Source: Sphaerisporangium perillae
Lineage (GTDB): Bacteria; Actinomycetota; Actinomycetes; Streptosporangiales; Streptosporangiaceae
Direction: 5' to 3'
Assembly: GCF_023276435.1 (NCBI RefSeq)
Contig: NZ_JALLPO010000039.1
Coordinates: forward strand, 1 to 64,000
Length of the DNA stretch: 64,000 bases
Shown here: one piece after another, positions 1 through 8,002 of the stretch
Layout of the letters: the number at the start of each line of letters is the position of its first letter
Position numbering within the stretch: the stretch's first letter is position 1
Program-made: the position numbers and the translations under genes
Notes under the pieces: model-generated
Told to the model about the DNA's origin: nothing
Databases searched by the model: none
The model's input: the letters and a program-made list of their open reading frames with translations, nothing else

Positions 1-75
1 CCGGCGCCCTCCCTCTGCCCGGTCTGGTGGTCGTGGATGGGGCGCCGCGGCGGCGAGAAGGAGTGCGGCGGTGCC

Positions 76-116
76 GGTGCCTTCGTACGTCGAGCGACCC
101 GGCGTACGAAGGCACC
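76..116 (-). terminator. Stem-loop terminator after the DUF4446 gene
   Basis: A perfect 14-bp inverted repeat (76-89 with 103-116) encloses a 13-nt loop. It lies 10 bp beyond the stop codon of the minus-strand DUF4446 gene, where an intrinsic-type terminator is expected. No U-tract is visible, which is common in actinomycetes. Bases 1-75 show nothing I can assign. Confidence 0.6.
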
Positions 117-126
117 AGCGGGAGAA

Positions 127-564
127 CTAGCGTGCGTGGCGTTGGGGGACGACGTCGGGGCCGATGCCGAGACGGGCGGCCCGCACGGCCTGCTCCTCCT
201 CGGGGGAGAGTTGCTGGATGCCGCGGCCGCCCCGCACCGGACGGACGTACGTGCGGGTCTCGGTGCGGCCGTTGATCGACGTCAGCACGATGCCGTCGCC
301 CAGGCCGTTGATCATGGCGACCGAGAAGGACAGCCTGCCGGTCATCTCGGCCAGGGCGTCATAGCGGAACACCGCCACATCGCGGATCGCCTTGACGTCG
401 ACCACGCCGTCGAGCACGCACTGCCGCCCGAGCATTGCGAGGCACTCCTCCACGGCACTCCGGGCGCTGCGCAGCGCCAGCAGGCCGATCACCACACCGG
501 TCATCCCGGCCAGCCCGCCGATCAAAGCGATCAAAGTCCCCAGCACATGACCGAGGGTAATCAA
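127..564 (-). CDS. DUF4446 family membrane protein
   Basis: A 145-residue protein with one N-terminal hydrophobic segment (about residues 3-30, starting MITLGHVLG) followed by a soluble domain. That domain carries the conserved VVDVKAIRDVAVFRYDA-type stretch near residues 53-69 and an INGR turn near residue 98, both typical of DUF4446. The function of the family is not known; a membrane-anchored cytoplasmic domain is inferred. Its ATG overlaps the stop of the upstream glycosyltransferase-like gene by 4 bp (561-564), so the two are probably cotranscribed and translationally coupled. A 14-bp-stem hairpin follows the stop. Confidence 0.8.
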   Translation of the reverse strand: MITLGHVLGTLIALIGGLAGMTGVVIGLLALRSARSAVEECLAMLGRQCVLDGVVDVKAIRDVAVFRYDALAEMTGRLSFSVAMINGLGDGIVLTSINGRTETRTYVRPVRGGRGIQQLSPEEEQAVRAARLGIGPDVVPQRHAR

Positions 565-2006
565 TCATTCACGGAATCGTGCGGAAATCCCTGTGCGATC
601 TGGGTTTCCGCGCGGTTTCGCTGGAGGCCCGAGATCGCGGCCCCGGCCTCCGAGCGGCGTGCCAGCAGCCACACCAGGCCGACCGCGCCGAGCCCGAAGG
701 CGTCCTGGACGATCCGCCCGGCGACGGGGCTGAGGACCGGGATCTCGGCGGCGCGGAGCGAGACCCCCCACCAGGGGATCGGCAGCACGTAGTAGAGCCA
801 GACCCCTGCCGGAAGCGCGATTCGGGTCAGGTGACGAGCGTGCCGGGTCACGCTCGCGGGCAGGCCGTACCTGGCCTTCGCGGGCCCGGAACCGGCGGTC
901 GCCGGCCCTGTGCGTGCGGGCCCCGTGCGTGCGGGCCCTGTGCGTGCGGGCCAGGTGGGTGCGGCTCCTGTGGGCGCGGTTCCGGTGAGGGCGGTTCCGG
1001 TGAGGGCGGCGAGGACCACGACCAGCCAGGCCAGGTGGTGGATCCAGGCGACCGGTGAGATCAGCACGGCCATCAGGCCCGTCAGCGCCACGGCCGTCAT
1101 CCGGTCGCCCCGGAGCAGTGCCCGGCGGGCGTGGCGGAAGCCGTACCACGCGACCACGGCCACCAGCGCGAGCCAGAGCACCGTGGTGAGGGCGTCCGGC
1201 AGGTAGAGGCGCAGCAGCATCCCGCGGATCGACTGGTTGGTGGTGGCGTTGTTGGCCCCGACGCGGTCGCCGTCGAGCAGGGCGGAGAACCAGAACGCGG
1301 CAGCGTCCCGCGGGATGACCAGGAAGGGCAGCACCGTCAGCAGCCCGGCGGTGAAGGCCGCCATGAAGAACGTCTTGCGCTGCTCGGGCAGGGCGCCCCT
1401 GCCGAATCCGGTGATCAGCAGATATATCAGGAACACACCGGGGGTGAGCTTGACCGCCGTGGCGAGCCCGATCAGCATGCCGCGCGGCCACCAGGGCCTG
1501 CGCGCGACACAGTCGACCAGGCACAGCATCACCAGCAGGATGTCCACCTGACCGAAGCGGACCTGGTCCCTGACGGGCATCAGATAAAGGCACGCCGCCG
1601 CGAGCACGCCGAACAGCACGGGCGCGGCCCATACCGGCCGGGCGCGCGACAGAGCCTCGCGGAAGCCGTACCAGGCCGTGACCGCGAGGCAGGCCAGCAC
1701 GCCCACCGTCCACACCCACTGGGCCGCCGGCCACGACATCACGGCCAGCGGCGTGGCCAGCAGCGCGGCGATCGGCGGATAGGTGAACGGCAGCAGCTGA
1801 GGCGCCGGCGTGAACGCGTCGTAGAGCGGGAGCCCGCGCAGCAGGCTCTCGCCGCCCGTGCGGTAGACGTCAAGATCGACCAGGCGCTGGTCGGCCGGGT
1901 TCGTGAGCCAGTAACGCACCAGCGGGACCGCGGCCACCCCGATGATCAGTACGGCGAGCGGCCACGCCCACCACCGCCCACCACCGCGCGCCTCACCAGT
2001 CCTCAC
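561..2006 (-). CDS. GT87-like polyprenol-phosphate-dependent mannosyltransferase
   Basis: Polytopic membrane protein of about 481 residues, resembling the DUF2029/GT87 family of alpha-(1,2)-mannosyltransferases that move mannose from polyprenyl phosphate onto extracytoplasmic glycans. After TM1 comes an acidic DLDVYR motif in the first outer loop (the expected GT-C catalytic acid site), then LPFTYPPIAALL and about ten further hydrophobic segments with the VKLTPGVFL motif typical of the family. I chose the GTG at 2006 because residues upstream in the open frame are low-complexity and nonhydrophobic; there is no strong RBS, so the start is uncertain. A seven-copy 15-bp repeat inserts an Ala/Pro/Thr/Gly tract in a late loop. 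Acceptor is unknown. Overlaps the DUF4446 start by 4 bp. Confidence 0.75.
   Translation of the reverse strand: MRTGEARGGGRWWAWPLAVLIIGVAAVPLVRYWLTNPADQRLVDLDVYRTGGESLLRGLPLYDAFTPAPQLLPFTYPPIAALLATPLAVMSWPAAQWVWTVGVLACLAVTAWYGFREALSRARPVWAAPVLFGVLAAACLYLMPVRDQVRFGQVDILLVMLCLVDCVARRPWWPRGMLIGLATAVKLTPGVFLIYLLITGFGRGALPEQRKTFFMAAFTAGLLTVLPFLVIPRDAAAFWFSALLDGDRVGANNATTNQSIRGMLLRLYLPDALTTVLWLALVAVVAWYGFRHARRALLRGDRMTAVALTGLMAVLISPVAWIHHLAWLVVVLAALTGTALTGTAPTGAAPTWPARTGPARTGPARTGPATAGSGPAKARYGLPASVTRHARHLTRIALPAGVWLYYVLPIPWWGVSLRAAEIPVLSPVAGRIVQDAFGLGAVGLVWLLARRSEAGAAISGLQRNRAETQIAQGFPHDSVND
907..1011. repeat. In-frame 15-bp minisatellite, seven copies
   Basis: Seven consecutive 15-bp units (907, 922, 937, 952, 967, 982, 997) that degrade from one end to the other. 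They encode five-residue units of the ARTGP/APTGA/ALTGT kind in the GT87-like protein. Length being a multiple of 3 keeps the frame open. Copies near 907 are almost identical, those near 1011 more diverged. Confidence 0.9.
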
Positions 2007-2384
2007 GACGTGGCAGGTTACCCGTTCCTGCCGACCACGGCCGGGCTCGCGAGCCAGGTGACCCACCGCAAGAGGCGCCGACACCGCCGCACCACCCCCC
2101 ACCGCCCCGGCGCCCCGAACGTGCCCCCTCCCGGAGGGAGAACCGCACCACCCGGCCGGCACGTCGCCCCCGGCCCTAAGGAGGAATCGGGGCCGCGAAG
2201 GTGGGCCCGGTTGGTGGGGGGCGGGTTGGGGGCTCGCGCGTGGGGGGAGGGCGCTGCGGGCAGTTGGTCCGACTTGTCGCCGGAGGTCCGGGCTTGCGTG
2301 TGCGGGGAGAGGAACTCTGGGTTCTGGCTATGGTTTGCAGGGCCGAGGTGGTCGGACAGGGTGGAGGCGAGGTTCCCGTTGGAC

Positions 2385-4847
2385 ATGCGAGAGGCCGTCC
2401 GGGGGTTCCTCGCGCCGGGCCTGCGGCCGCGGTCGTGGTTCACGCTCGTGTGCGCCATCGTCCTGGCCGCCCTCTGCGTGGGACCCGCCGGCGCCGCGTC
2501 ACGCGACGGCCTCTCGATGCCCGACCGGCGCGATGGCCGGGTGGCGCTCGAAGGGACCCACAGTGGCCAGGTCGCGCTCGCAGGACCCCAAAATGACCCG
2601 GCGGCGCTCGCAGGACCCCGCAGTGGCCGGGTGGCGCTCGAAGGGGTCCGCGATGGCCGGGTGGCGGTCGAAGGGGTCCGCAGTGGGCGGGCGCCGGTGG
2701 TATGGCCCTTTGGTGATCTGTTGCCCGGACGGGCGCGGGACGGGGTCTCGGCGCAGGTGGCGCTGATCGGGGTGCCGGGGCTCCAGTGGTCGGATCTCAG
2801 CCAGGCCGGTACGCCGAACCTGTGGGCGCTGACCGGAAAGGGCGCGTCGGCGTCGATGTCGATCCGCGCCTACCCCCGGCCGAACCGCGCGAGCACGTGC
2901 CCGGTCGCGGGCTGGCTGACGGTCTCGGCGGGACGGCGGGCGGGGTCGGCGGCGAGCGAGTGCGAGCTGCCCCCGGTTCCCCGGGTGGGCGCCGGCGGCT
3001 CGGCGAGCGTGCCGGGCTGGGCGGAGCTGGCGTCCTTCAACGCCGCCACCTCCTACCAGGCGACGATCGGGCTGCTCGGCCAGGCCGTACGGGACGCAGG
3101 CGGCGCCGTGGCCGCGGCCGGTCCTGGAGCGGCACTGGCCGCCGCCGACAAATCCGGAAATATCCAGCAATACGCGGACAGCGTGCGCGCCTTGGGCGAC
3201 CTGAGCCGGTACGACCTTCTCGTCGCCGACGTGGACGACCTGGCCCGCGCCTGGATCACCCAGCCCTCGGCCACCACGACGGCCCCCGCCCCCGATCTGA
3301 GCGCCGAGGCCAGGGCACGCGCGGTGGCGAGCGCCGACCGCCGGGTGGGCGAGATCCTCGGCCTGCTGCCCGCCGGCGCGACCATCCTGGTCGCCGGCCT
3401 GTCGGACGCCTCGGCCGCCTCCCACCTGCACGTGGCGATCGCCACAGGACAGTCCCCGGCGGGCGAGCCGTATCGCCACGGCCATCTCACCGCCGCCTCC
3501 ACCCGCCAGGACGCCCTGGTCGCCATCACCGACATCACCACCACGGTCCTGCGCCGGCTCGGCCCGACCGCCCCCGAGGGAGCCGTCGGGCGTCCCTGGA
3601 CGCTGGGCGGGCCCGCCCCCGCGTCCGTCTCCGGCACCGTCACGGAACTGGCCGACGCCGACCTTGCCAGCCGGGTGCTCGTCCAGGTGCGCGCGCCGTT
3701 CTTCGCGGTGTTCGTGGCCGTCCAGCTTCTCTTCTACGGGCTGGCCGCCCTCGCCATGCGCCGCCGCTGGGGCTCGCGCGTGCCGGTCGCCACGCAGGTC
3801 CTCGCCGTGGTCAGCGGCGCCGTCGCCGTGTCCACCTTCCTGGCGCAGCTCGTCCCCTGGTGGAGCCTCGCCCATCCGATGGCCGCCCTGATCGGGACGA
3901 TCGTGGGCTTCGCCGGCCTCCTGGCGGCGCTGGCGTTCGCCGGCCCCTGGCGCGCGCACCCGCTCGGCCCGCTCACCGTCGTGGCGGGCGTGACCTCCCT
4001 GGCGCTGCTGATCGACGTGATGACCGGGTCGCGCCTCCAGGTGAACGCCGTCACCGGGTACGAGCCGGTGACCGGCGGCCGGTTCTACGGCTTCAGCAAC
4101 ATCGCCTTCGCCGTGTACGCGACCGGCACGCTGCTCGCCCTCGCGGGGGTCGCGCAGGCGCTGCTCGAGCGAGGACGACGTGCCCTGGCCCTGGCCGTAT
4201 GCCTCGTGTACGGCCTGACGGCCATCTTCGCGGACGGGTGGCCCGGCTGGGGCGCCGACTTCGGCGGGGTGCCCGCGTTCGTGCTGGGAGTCGCCGTCTT
4301 CCTGCTGATGCTCTCGGGCCGGCGGGTCACGGTGGTCAAGCTGGCGCTCGTGGCCGTCGCCGGAGCCGTCCTGATCAGCCTCATCTCGGTGGCCGACTGG
4401 CTGCGCCCGAGCGACCAGCGCACTCATCTGGGAGCGTTCGTCCAGCAGGTGGCCGACGGCGAGGCCCTGCCCGTGCTCGGCCGCAAGCTCGGGGCGATGC
4501 TGGGCACGCTCGGCAACTGGCAGCTCACCGTGCTGTCGCTCGCCGCCCTGGCGTTCCTCTTCCTCGTGCTAGCCCGCCCGTCACGCTGGGGCGCCTCGGC
4601 GCTCGGCCTCGCCTACGCCCAGGCCCCGGCGCTGCGGGCGGGGCTGTTCGGCGTGCTCACCACCGCGCTGGCGGGGTTCCTGGTCAACGACTCCGGCATC
4701 GCGATCCCGGCCATGGCGCTCACGGTGGCGGTGCCGCTGACCCTCGCCGCGTCGATCCGCGCGCTCCAGCGGTCAGGGCCCACCACGCCAGAGCCACCGT
4801 CAGCGCCAGCAGGATCCACGGCACCACCTGGCTCCGCAACACCGTGA
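2385..4847 (+). CDS. Polytopic membrane protein with phosphatase-like extracellular domain
   Basis: About 820 residues. A signal-anchor (residues 14-37) is followed by a 10-residue tandem repeat, then a roughly 350-residue extracytoplasmic domain with an alkaline-phosphatase/phosphoglyceromutase feel (VALIGVPGLQW near its start, LVADVDDL in the middle). The C-terminal half has about ten membrane segments with a conserved-looking GGRFYGFSN loop. I recognise the overall architecture as recurring in actinomycetes but know no assigned function. ATG 2385 is preceded by GGAGGCGAGG at 2363-2372; GTG 2361 is an alternative. The long open frame upstream (from 1131) is antisense to the GT87 gene and is not part of it. 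The 3' end overlaps the convergent mannosyltransferase by 128 bp. Confidence 0.7.
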   Translation: MREAVRGFLAPGLRPRSWFTLVCAIVLAALCVGPAGAASRDGLSMPDRRDGRVALEGTHSGQVALAGPQNDPAALAGPRSGRVALEGVRDGRVAVEGVRSGRAPVVWPFGDLLPGRARDGVSAQVALIGVPGLQWSDLSQAGTPNLWALTGKGASASMSIRAYPRPNRASTCPVAGWLTVSAGRRAGSAASECELPPVPRVGAGGSASVPGWAELASFNAATSYQATIGLLGQAVRDAGGAVAAAGPGAALAAADKSGNIQQYADSVRALGDLSRYDLLVADVDDLARAWITQPSATTTAPAPDLSAEARARAVASADRRVGEILGLLPAGATILVAGLSDASAASHLHVAIATGQSPAGEPYRHGHLTAASTRQDALVAITDITTTVLRRLGPTAPEGAVGRPWTLGGPAPASVSGTVTELADADLASRVLVQVRAPFFAVFVAVQLLFYGLAALAMRRRWGSRVPVATQVLAVVSGAVAVSTFLAQLVPWWSLAHPMAALIGTIVGFAGLLAALAFAGPWRAHPLGPLTVVAGVTSLALLIDVMTGSRLQVNAVTGYEPVTGGRFYGFSNIAFAVYATGTLLALAGVAQALLERGRRALALAVCLVYGLTAIFADGWPGWGADFGGVPAFVLGVAVFLLMLSGRRVTVVKLALVAVAGAVLISLISVADWLRPSDQRTHLGAFVQQVADGEALPVLGRKLGAMLGTLGNWQLTVLSLAALAFLFLVLARPSRWGASALGLAYAQAPALRAGLFGVLTTALAGFLVNDSGIAIPAMALTVAVPLTLAASIRALQRSGPTTPEPPSAPAGSTAPPGSATP
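2532..2700. repeat. In-frame 30-bp tandem repeat, about 5.6 copies
   Basis: Units start at 2532, 2562, 2592, 2622, 2652 and a partial at 2682. Each encodes a ten-residue unit like GRVALEGVRD just after the signal-anchor of the membrane protein. Copies 1, 4 and 5 are closest to each other; copy 3 is the most diverged. Confidence 0.92.
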
Positions 4848-6324
4848 CCAGCCAGTGCAGGTCGAGCGGCTGATCGTCCTGGCGGGCCGGGAGGTAGGCC
4901 ATCGACAGCACGGCGAGCCGGGCGACCGCGAAACCGTCGAGGGCGCTCGCCGGCACCATCGCGAGCAGCGCGAAGAGGAGCCCGTCGTACCACGGCAGGG
5001 CGTAGGGGGTGGCGAACAGCCAGGCCGCCACCATGACCGCGGCCACCCCTGCGGCCTCACGAGCCTGGACGGCCTCGGCGGAAACATCCCGAGCGGCCAC
5101 GGCACCGGCAGGCACGGCGGGAGCGGACGTGGGGCTGGACGTGGTGGGAGCGGACGTGGTGGGAGCGGTGACGGCACCGGTCAGGCCGTACGGCCCTCGC
5201 AGCGCGCGCAGCAGCGACACGGCCAGCAGCGCGAGCACCGACAGGGACCCGATCTGGATCCACACACGGTAGGCGCCCGGCCCGAAGAGCGCCTGCAGCC
5301 CGCTCTGGACCAGGTGCCAAGGAGTGGCCCAGGAGATGGACTTGGTCGCGTGCAGCACCGGGTCGAGCGCGTGCGGCCCGGCCAGCGCGTACGCCACCAG
5401 CACGGTGAGCGAGGCCGTGCCGGCCACCACCGCTAGCGCCGCCGGCCGCCTCCTCAGCGCCCACGCGGGGCCGAGCGCGACCAGGCCCACGTTCGCCTTC
5501 ACCGCGATGCCGAGGCCGAGCAGCGGCCCGGACGCCCGCCACCGCCCGCCCGCCCCGGCGGCCAGCGCGGCGACCACCAGGGCGATGGCCGGCGTGTCGA
5601 CGTGCATGCCGGCGACCAGCTGGTAGATCACGAGCGGGTTGGCCGTCCACAGCAGCGCCGCCCGCGCCTGCCGCGCCCGGTCGGCGCGCGCGAGCCTGTG
5701 GAGCAGCAGCGCCGCCACGATGAAGGCGGCGGCGTTGACGGCCGCGAGCACGAACACGGTCAGCCGCACCGACCCGCCGCCGACGAGGCCGGCCAGCGCC
5801 TGGACGGCCGTCGCGACCGGCCCGTAGACGCTCGGCTCCTCCCGCCAGGGGGTCTCCACCGCGTCGGCGACAGGGTCTCCGGGCAGGGCGGACGCCCCCA
5901 GCACGTAAGGATCATGACCGAGAACGGCCATCCGGCCATACGCCGCGTAGTTCAGGTGGTCCGCCGAACCGGACGGCGGCAGGAAGGCGAGCACCACCGC
6001 GGCCAGGCATCCGGCGAGCAGCAGCCGGCGAGGATCGGGGCTCCAGCCGCGCCGCACGGCGAACAGCCCGGCGGCCAGGCCGAGGGCGCCCAGCGCGATG
6101 GCCACCGCCTCCAGGGCGATGACCAGATGGGCGCCGGGATGGGCGTCAAGGGAGTACGGCGGCTGCCACGCGGGCCCAGGGAGCGGCGGGACCACGGCCG
6201 ACGGCCCGAGCGCCCCGATCGCGATCGTGACCACGACGCTGAGCGCGGCGCCCGCGACGGCGATGCCCGCCCATCCGCCGTACCCCGGCCGCACGCCTCG
6301 ATCCACCGGACGATTCCAGCACAT
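4720..6324 (-). CDS. MptA/MptB-like alpha-(1,6)-mannopyranosyltransferase
   Basis: GT-C fold membrane protein (about 534 residues) resembling the polyprenol phosphomannose-dependent alpha-(1,6)-mannosyltransferases (MptA/MptB) that build lipomannan cores in actinobacteria. Evidence: multiple TM segments, the SADHLNYAAYGRM outer-loop motif, DPYVLG, and GMHVDTPAI in a later loop. An Ala/Pro/Thr/Ser-rich insertion lies around residues 395-425. Start chosen at ATG 6324 (MCWNRPVDRG just before TM1); ATG 6363 is also possible. The last 128 bp are antisense to the end of the neighbouring plus-strand membrane protein. The substrate is inferred from family only. Confidence 0.7.
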   Translation of the reverse strand: MCWNRPVDRGVRPGYGGWAGIAVAGAALSVVVTIAIGALGPSAVVPPLPGPAWQPPYSLDAHPGAHLVIALEAVAIALGALGLAAGLFAVRRGWSPDPRRLLLAGCLAAVVLAFLPPSGSADHLNYAAYGRMAVLGHDPYVLGASALPGDPVADAVETPWREEPSVYGPVATAVQALAGLVGGGSVRLTVFVLAAVNAAAFIVAALLLHRLARADRARQARAALLWTANPLVIYQLVAGMHVDTPAIALVVAALAAGAGGRWRASGPLLGLGIAVKANVGLVALGPAWALRRRPAALAVVAGTASLTVLVAYALAGPHALDPVLHATKSISWATPWHLVQSGLQALFGPGAYRVWIQIGSLSVLALLAVSLLRALRGPYGLTGAVTAPTTSAPTTSSPTSAPAVPAGAVAARDVSAEAVQAREAAGVAAVMVAAWLFATPYALPWYDGLLFALLAMVPASALDGFAVARLAVLSMAYLPARQDDQPLDLHWLVTVLRSQVVPWILLALTVALAWWALTAGARGSTRRGSAAPPP

Positions 6325-6408
6325 CACCGAGGCCACTCGCGCCACGCCGAATCCCACCCTCATGTACGAACCCGACCGGCCCGATGCCGCGTACGGCCAC
6401 CCGAGTTC

Positions 6409-6468
6409 GTGCCGGCCACGCGCGGGACGTGCCGGCCACGCGCGGGACGTGCCGGCCACGGGTGGGAC
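6409..6468. repeat. Three 20-bp direct repeats in a gene boundary
   Basis: Units at 6409-6428, 6429-6448 and 6449-6468; the first two are identical, the third differs in its last part. They fill the space between the GT2 gene (stop at 6473) and the upstream end of the mannosyltransferase. The motif CCGGCCACG may be a binding site or replication-slippage product. Confidence 0.85.
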
Positions 6469-6472
6469 GCCG

Positions 6473-7213
6473 TCAGCGGGCGCCGCGCACCACGCCTCTG
6501 ACGTCGGCCACCAACTGCTCGCGCGCCGCGAGGGCCAGCGCGACGTCCCGGAACTGGCGGGCGCGGTGGATCTGCGCGTGCCAGTCGGTGCCGGTCGCGC
6601 GGTGTGACATGTCCACGTCGACCTCGACGACCCGGAAGCCTCTGCGGACCAGATCGATCGTGAGACCCGTCTCGACGCCGAAGCCGTGGGCCAGCGGGCG
6701 TGCCGCCTCGAAGGCCGTCCTGGTCAGGCAGCGCTGCCCGTTGAGCGGCTGGCCGGCCTCGAAGCCGGAGGCGCGCCTGATGCCCTCACGGGCCAGCCGT
6801 ACGACCAGGCCGTGGCCTCCGAGCTTGACGCGGGTGGCGAACCTGGCGATGGTCATGTCGGCCGAACCGCTGCGAACCGGCTCGATCAGCGGCGCGGCCG
6901 CGCGTGCGGTCCCGGCGAGGTCGGCGTCCAGGAAGAGCAGGTGGCGGGCCTCTGCCTCGTCGAGGAGGCGCACGGCTTCGGCGCCGCTCTCCATGGCCGC
7001 GGCCTTGCCGCGGTTGCGGCTGTGGCGGACGACGCGCGCGCCCGCCGCCTTGGCCGCCCTGCCGGTGGCGTCGTTGGAGCCGTCGTCGACCACGACGACC
7101 AGGTCGACCCCGGGGATGGTCAGCGCGGCGGTCACGGTGGCGCCGATGCGGTCGGCCTCATCCTTGGCCGGGATGATCACCGCTGTGTCGGGCTTTACGG
7201 ATGGGTCGCTCAT
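6473..7213 (-). CDS. Family 2 glycosyltransferase
   Basis: A 246-residue GT-A fold enzyme. The N-terminus VIIPAKDEADRIGATV is the nucleotide-sugar binding strand, DDGSNDAT the first acidic motif, LFLDADLAG the metal-binding D-x-D site, and GFGVETGL the late acceptor-side motif. Layout resembles glucosyl-3-phosphoglycerate synthase/dolichyl-phosphate-sugar synthases, and it lacks TM segments. It probably makes an activated sugar or polyprenyl-phosphate sugar for the adjacent GT-C enzymes, an inference from context. ATG 7213 is used. Confidence 0.8.
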   Translation of the reverse strand: MSDPSVKPDTAVIIPAKDEADRIGATVTAALTIPGVDLVVVVDDGSNDATGRAAKAAGARVVRHSRNRGKAAAMESGAEAVRLLDEAEARHLLFLDADLAGTARAAAPLIEPVRSGSADMTIARFATRVKLGGHGLVVRLAREGIRRASGFEAGQPLNGQRCLTRTAFEAARPLAHGFGVETGLTIDLVRRGFRVVEVDVDMSHRATGTDWHAQIHRARQFRDVALALAAREQLVADVRGVVRGAR

Positions 7214-7360
7214 CGCTCCTCGTCCGGATGGCTACCTTTGGCGATCGATCGACGCTAGCACCGATCGGCGCCGGTGCGATTTCCCTTCGCGGACACCGCA
7301 CGAGCCCCCGTTCGCCGTCCCGTGCGCGGGCACCCCCGCCGGGACGGCGGCATGGTCATG

Positions 7361-7411
7361 GCACCACCGTCCAGGGCTCGGCTCTGCGTGGCCTCGCCGG
7401 GACGGTGGTGC
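7361..7411 (-). terminator. Stem-loop after the STAS gene
   Basis: A 12-bp perfect inverted repeat (7361-7372 and 7400-7411) with a 27-nt loop lies 10 bp past the stop of the STAS gene. The large loop makes it less certain. The rest of 7214-7421 shows no coding pattern. Confidence 0.45.
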
Positions 7412-7421
7412 GGTGACCGTG

Positions 7422-7772
7422 TCAGCCGGGGTGTTCGGCTGTGAGCAGTTCCGCCGGGATGGTGTCGTGGACGGTGAACACCGAATCCAGACCCGTCACC
7501 TGGAGGATCTTGCGGACGGCGGGACGCGGCGAGGCCACCTCCAGCACGCCGCCGCGTTCTCGCATCCTCTTGAGCGCGGACAGCAGTACGTTCATGCCGG
7601 TGGAGTCGCAGAACTCCACTCCGGACATGTCTATGACGACCCGGTCCGGCCCGGTCTCCAGCAGGCGGGTGAACTCCGCCTGCAGACGGGGCGCGGTATA
7701 TAGGTCGATTTCGCCGACGACCGTCAAGATGGCGTGGCCGGCATGTGATCGAGTCGAGACCTTGAGCTCCAC
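7422..7772 (-). CDS. STAS-domain anti-sigma factor antagonist
   Basis: About 116 residues forming one STAS domain: VVGEIDLYTAPRL is the first conserved strand/helix, VVIDMSGVEFCDSTGMNVL contains the DST motif whose serine is phosphorylated and dephosphorylated in SpoIIAA/RsbV-type antagonists. It would bind an RsbW/SpoIIAB-type kinase-anti-sigma factor in the cytoplasm; a candidate partner, the RsbW-like ATPase, lies at 13341-13913. GTG 7772 gives the usual family N-terminus (VELKVSTRS); GTGs at 7781 and 7808 are alternatives. Confidence 0.85.
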   Translation of the reverse strand: MELKVSTRSHAGHAILTVVGEIDLYTAPRLQAEFTRLLETGPDRVVIDMSGVEFCDSTGMNVLLSALKRMRERGGVLEVASPRPAVRKILQVTGLDSVFTVHDTIPAELLTAEHPG

Positions 7773-8002
7773 AGCGGGCACACTAGCGCCGTACCGCCCC
7801 CGGGTCACGCTCTACCGCGATAACCGAAGAGTCGTCCGCCCTTTGTTCCCTGTTTCGGCCTCATGAAAACGCTCCGTGCGCAAAGCTTGACGCTATGCGA
7901 CACCGGCTCGGCCGGAAGGGGGGGAGGCCCGGAACCTCCGCGTCCGGTCGTCACTTCGAGAGGGAGGGGCGGGCGTGGAGTGCGACGGGCCCGACAGCGC
8001 CG

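Noticed and set aside
1131-2384. Long open frame extending the plus-strand membrane protein upstream by more than 400 codons
   Set aside because: It is the antisense shadow of the GT87-like gene; the composition is Arg/His/Gln-rich with no domain, and a good RBS and signal anchor start at 2385.
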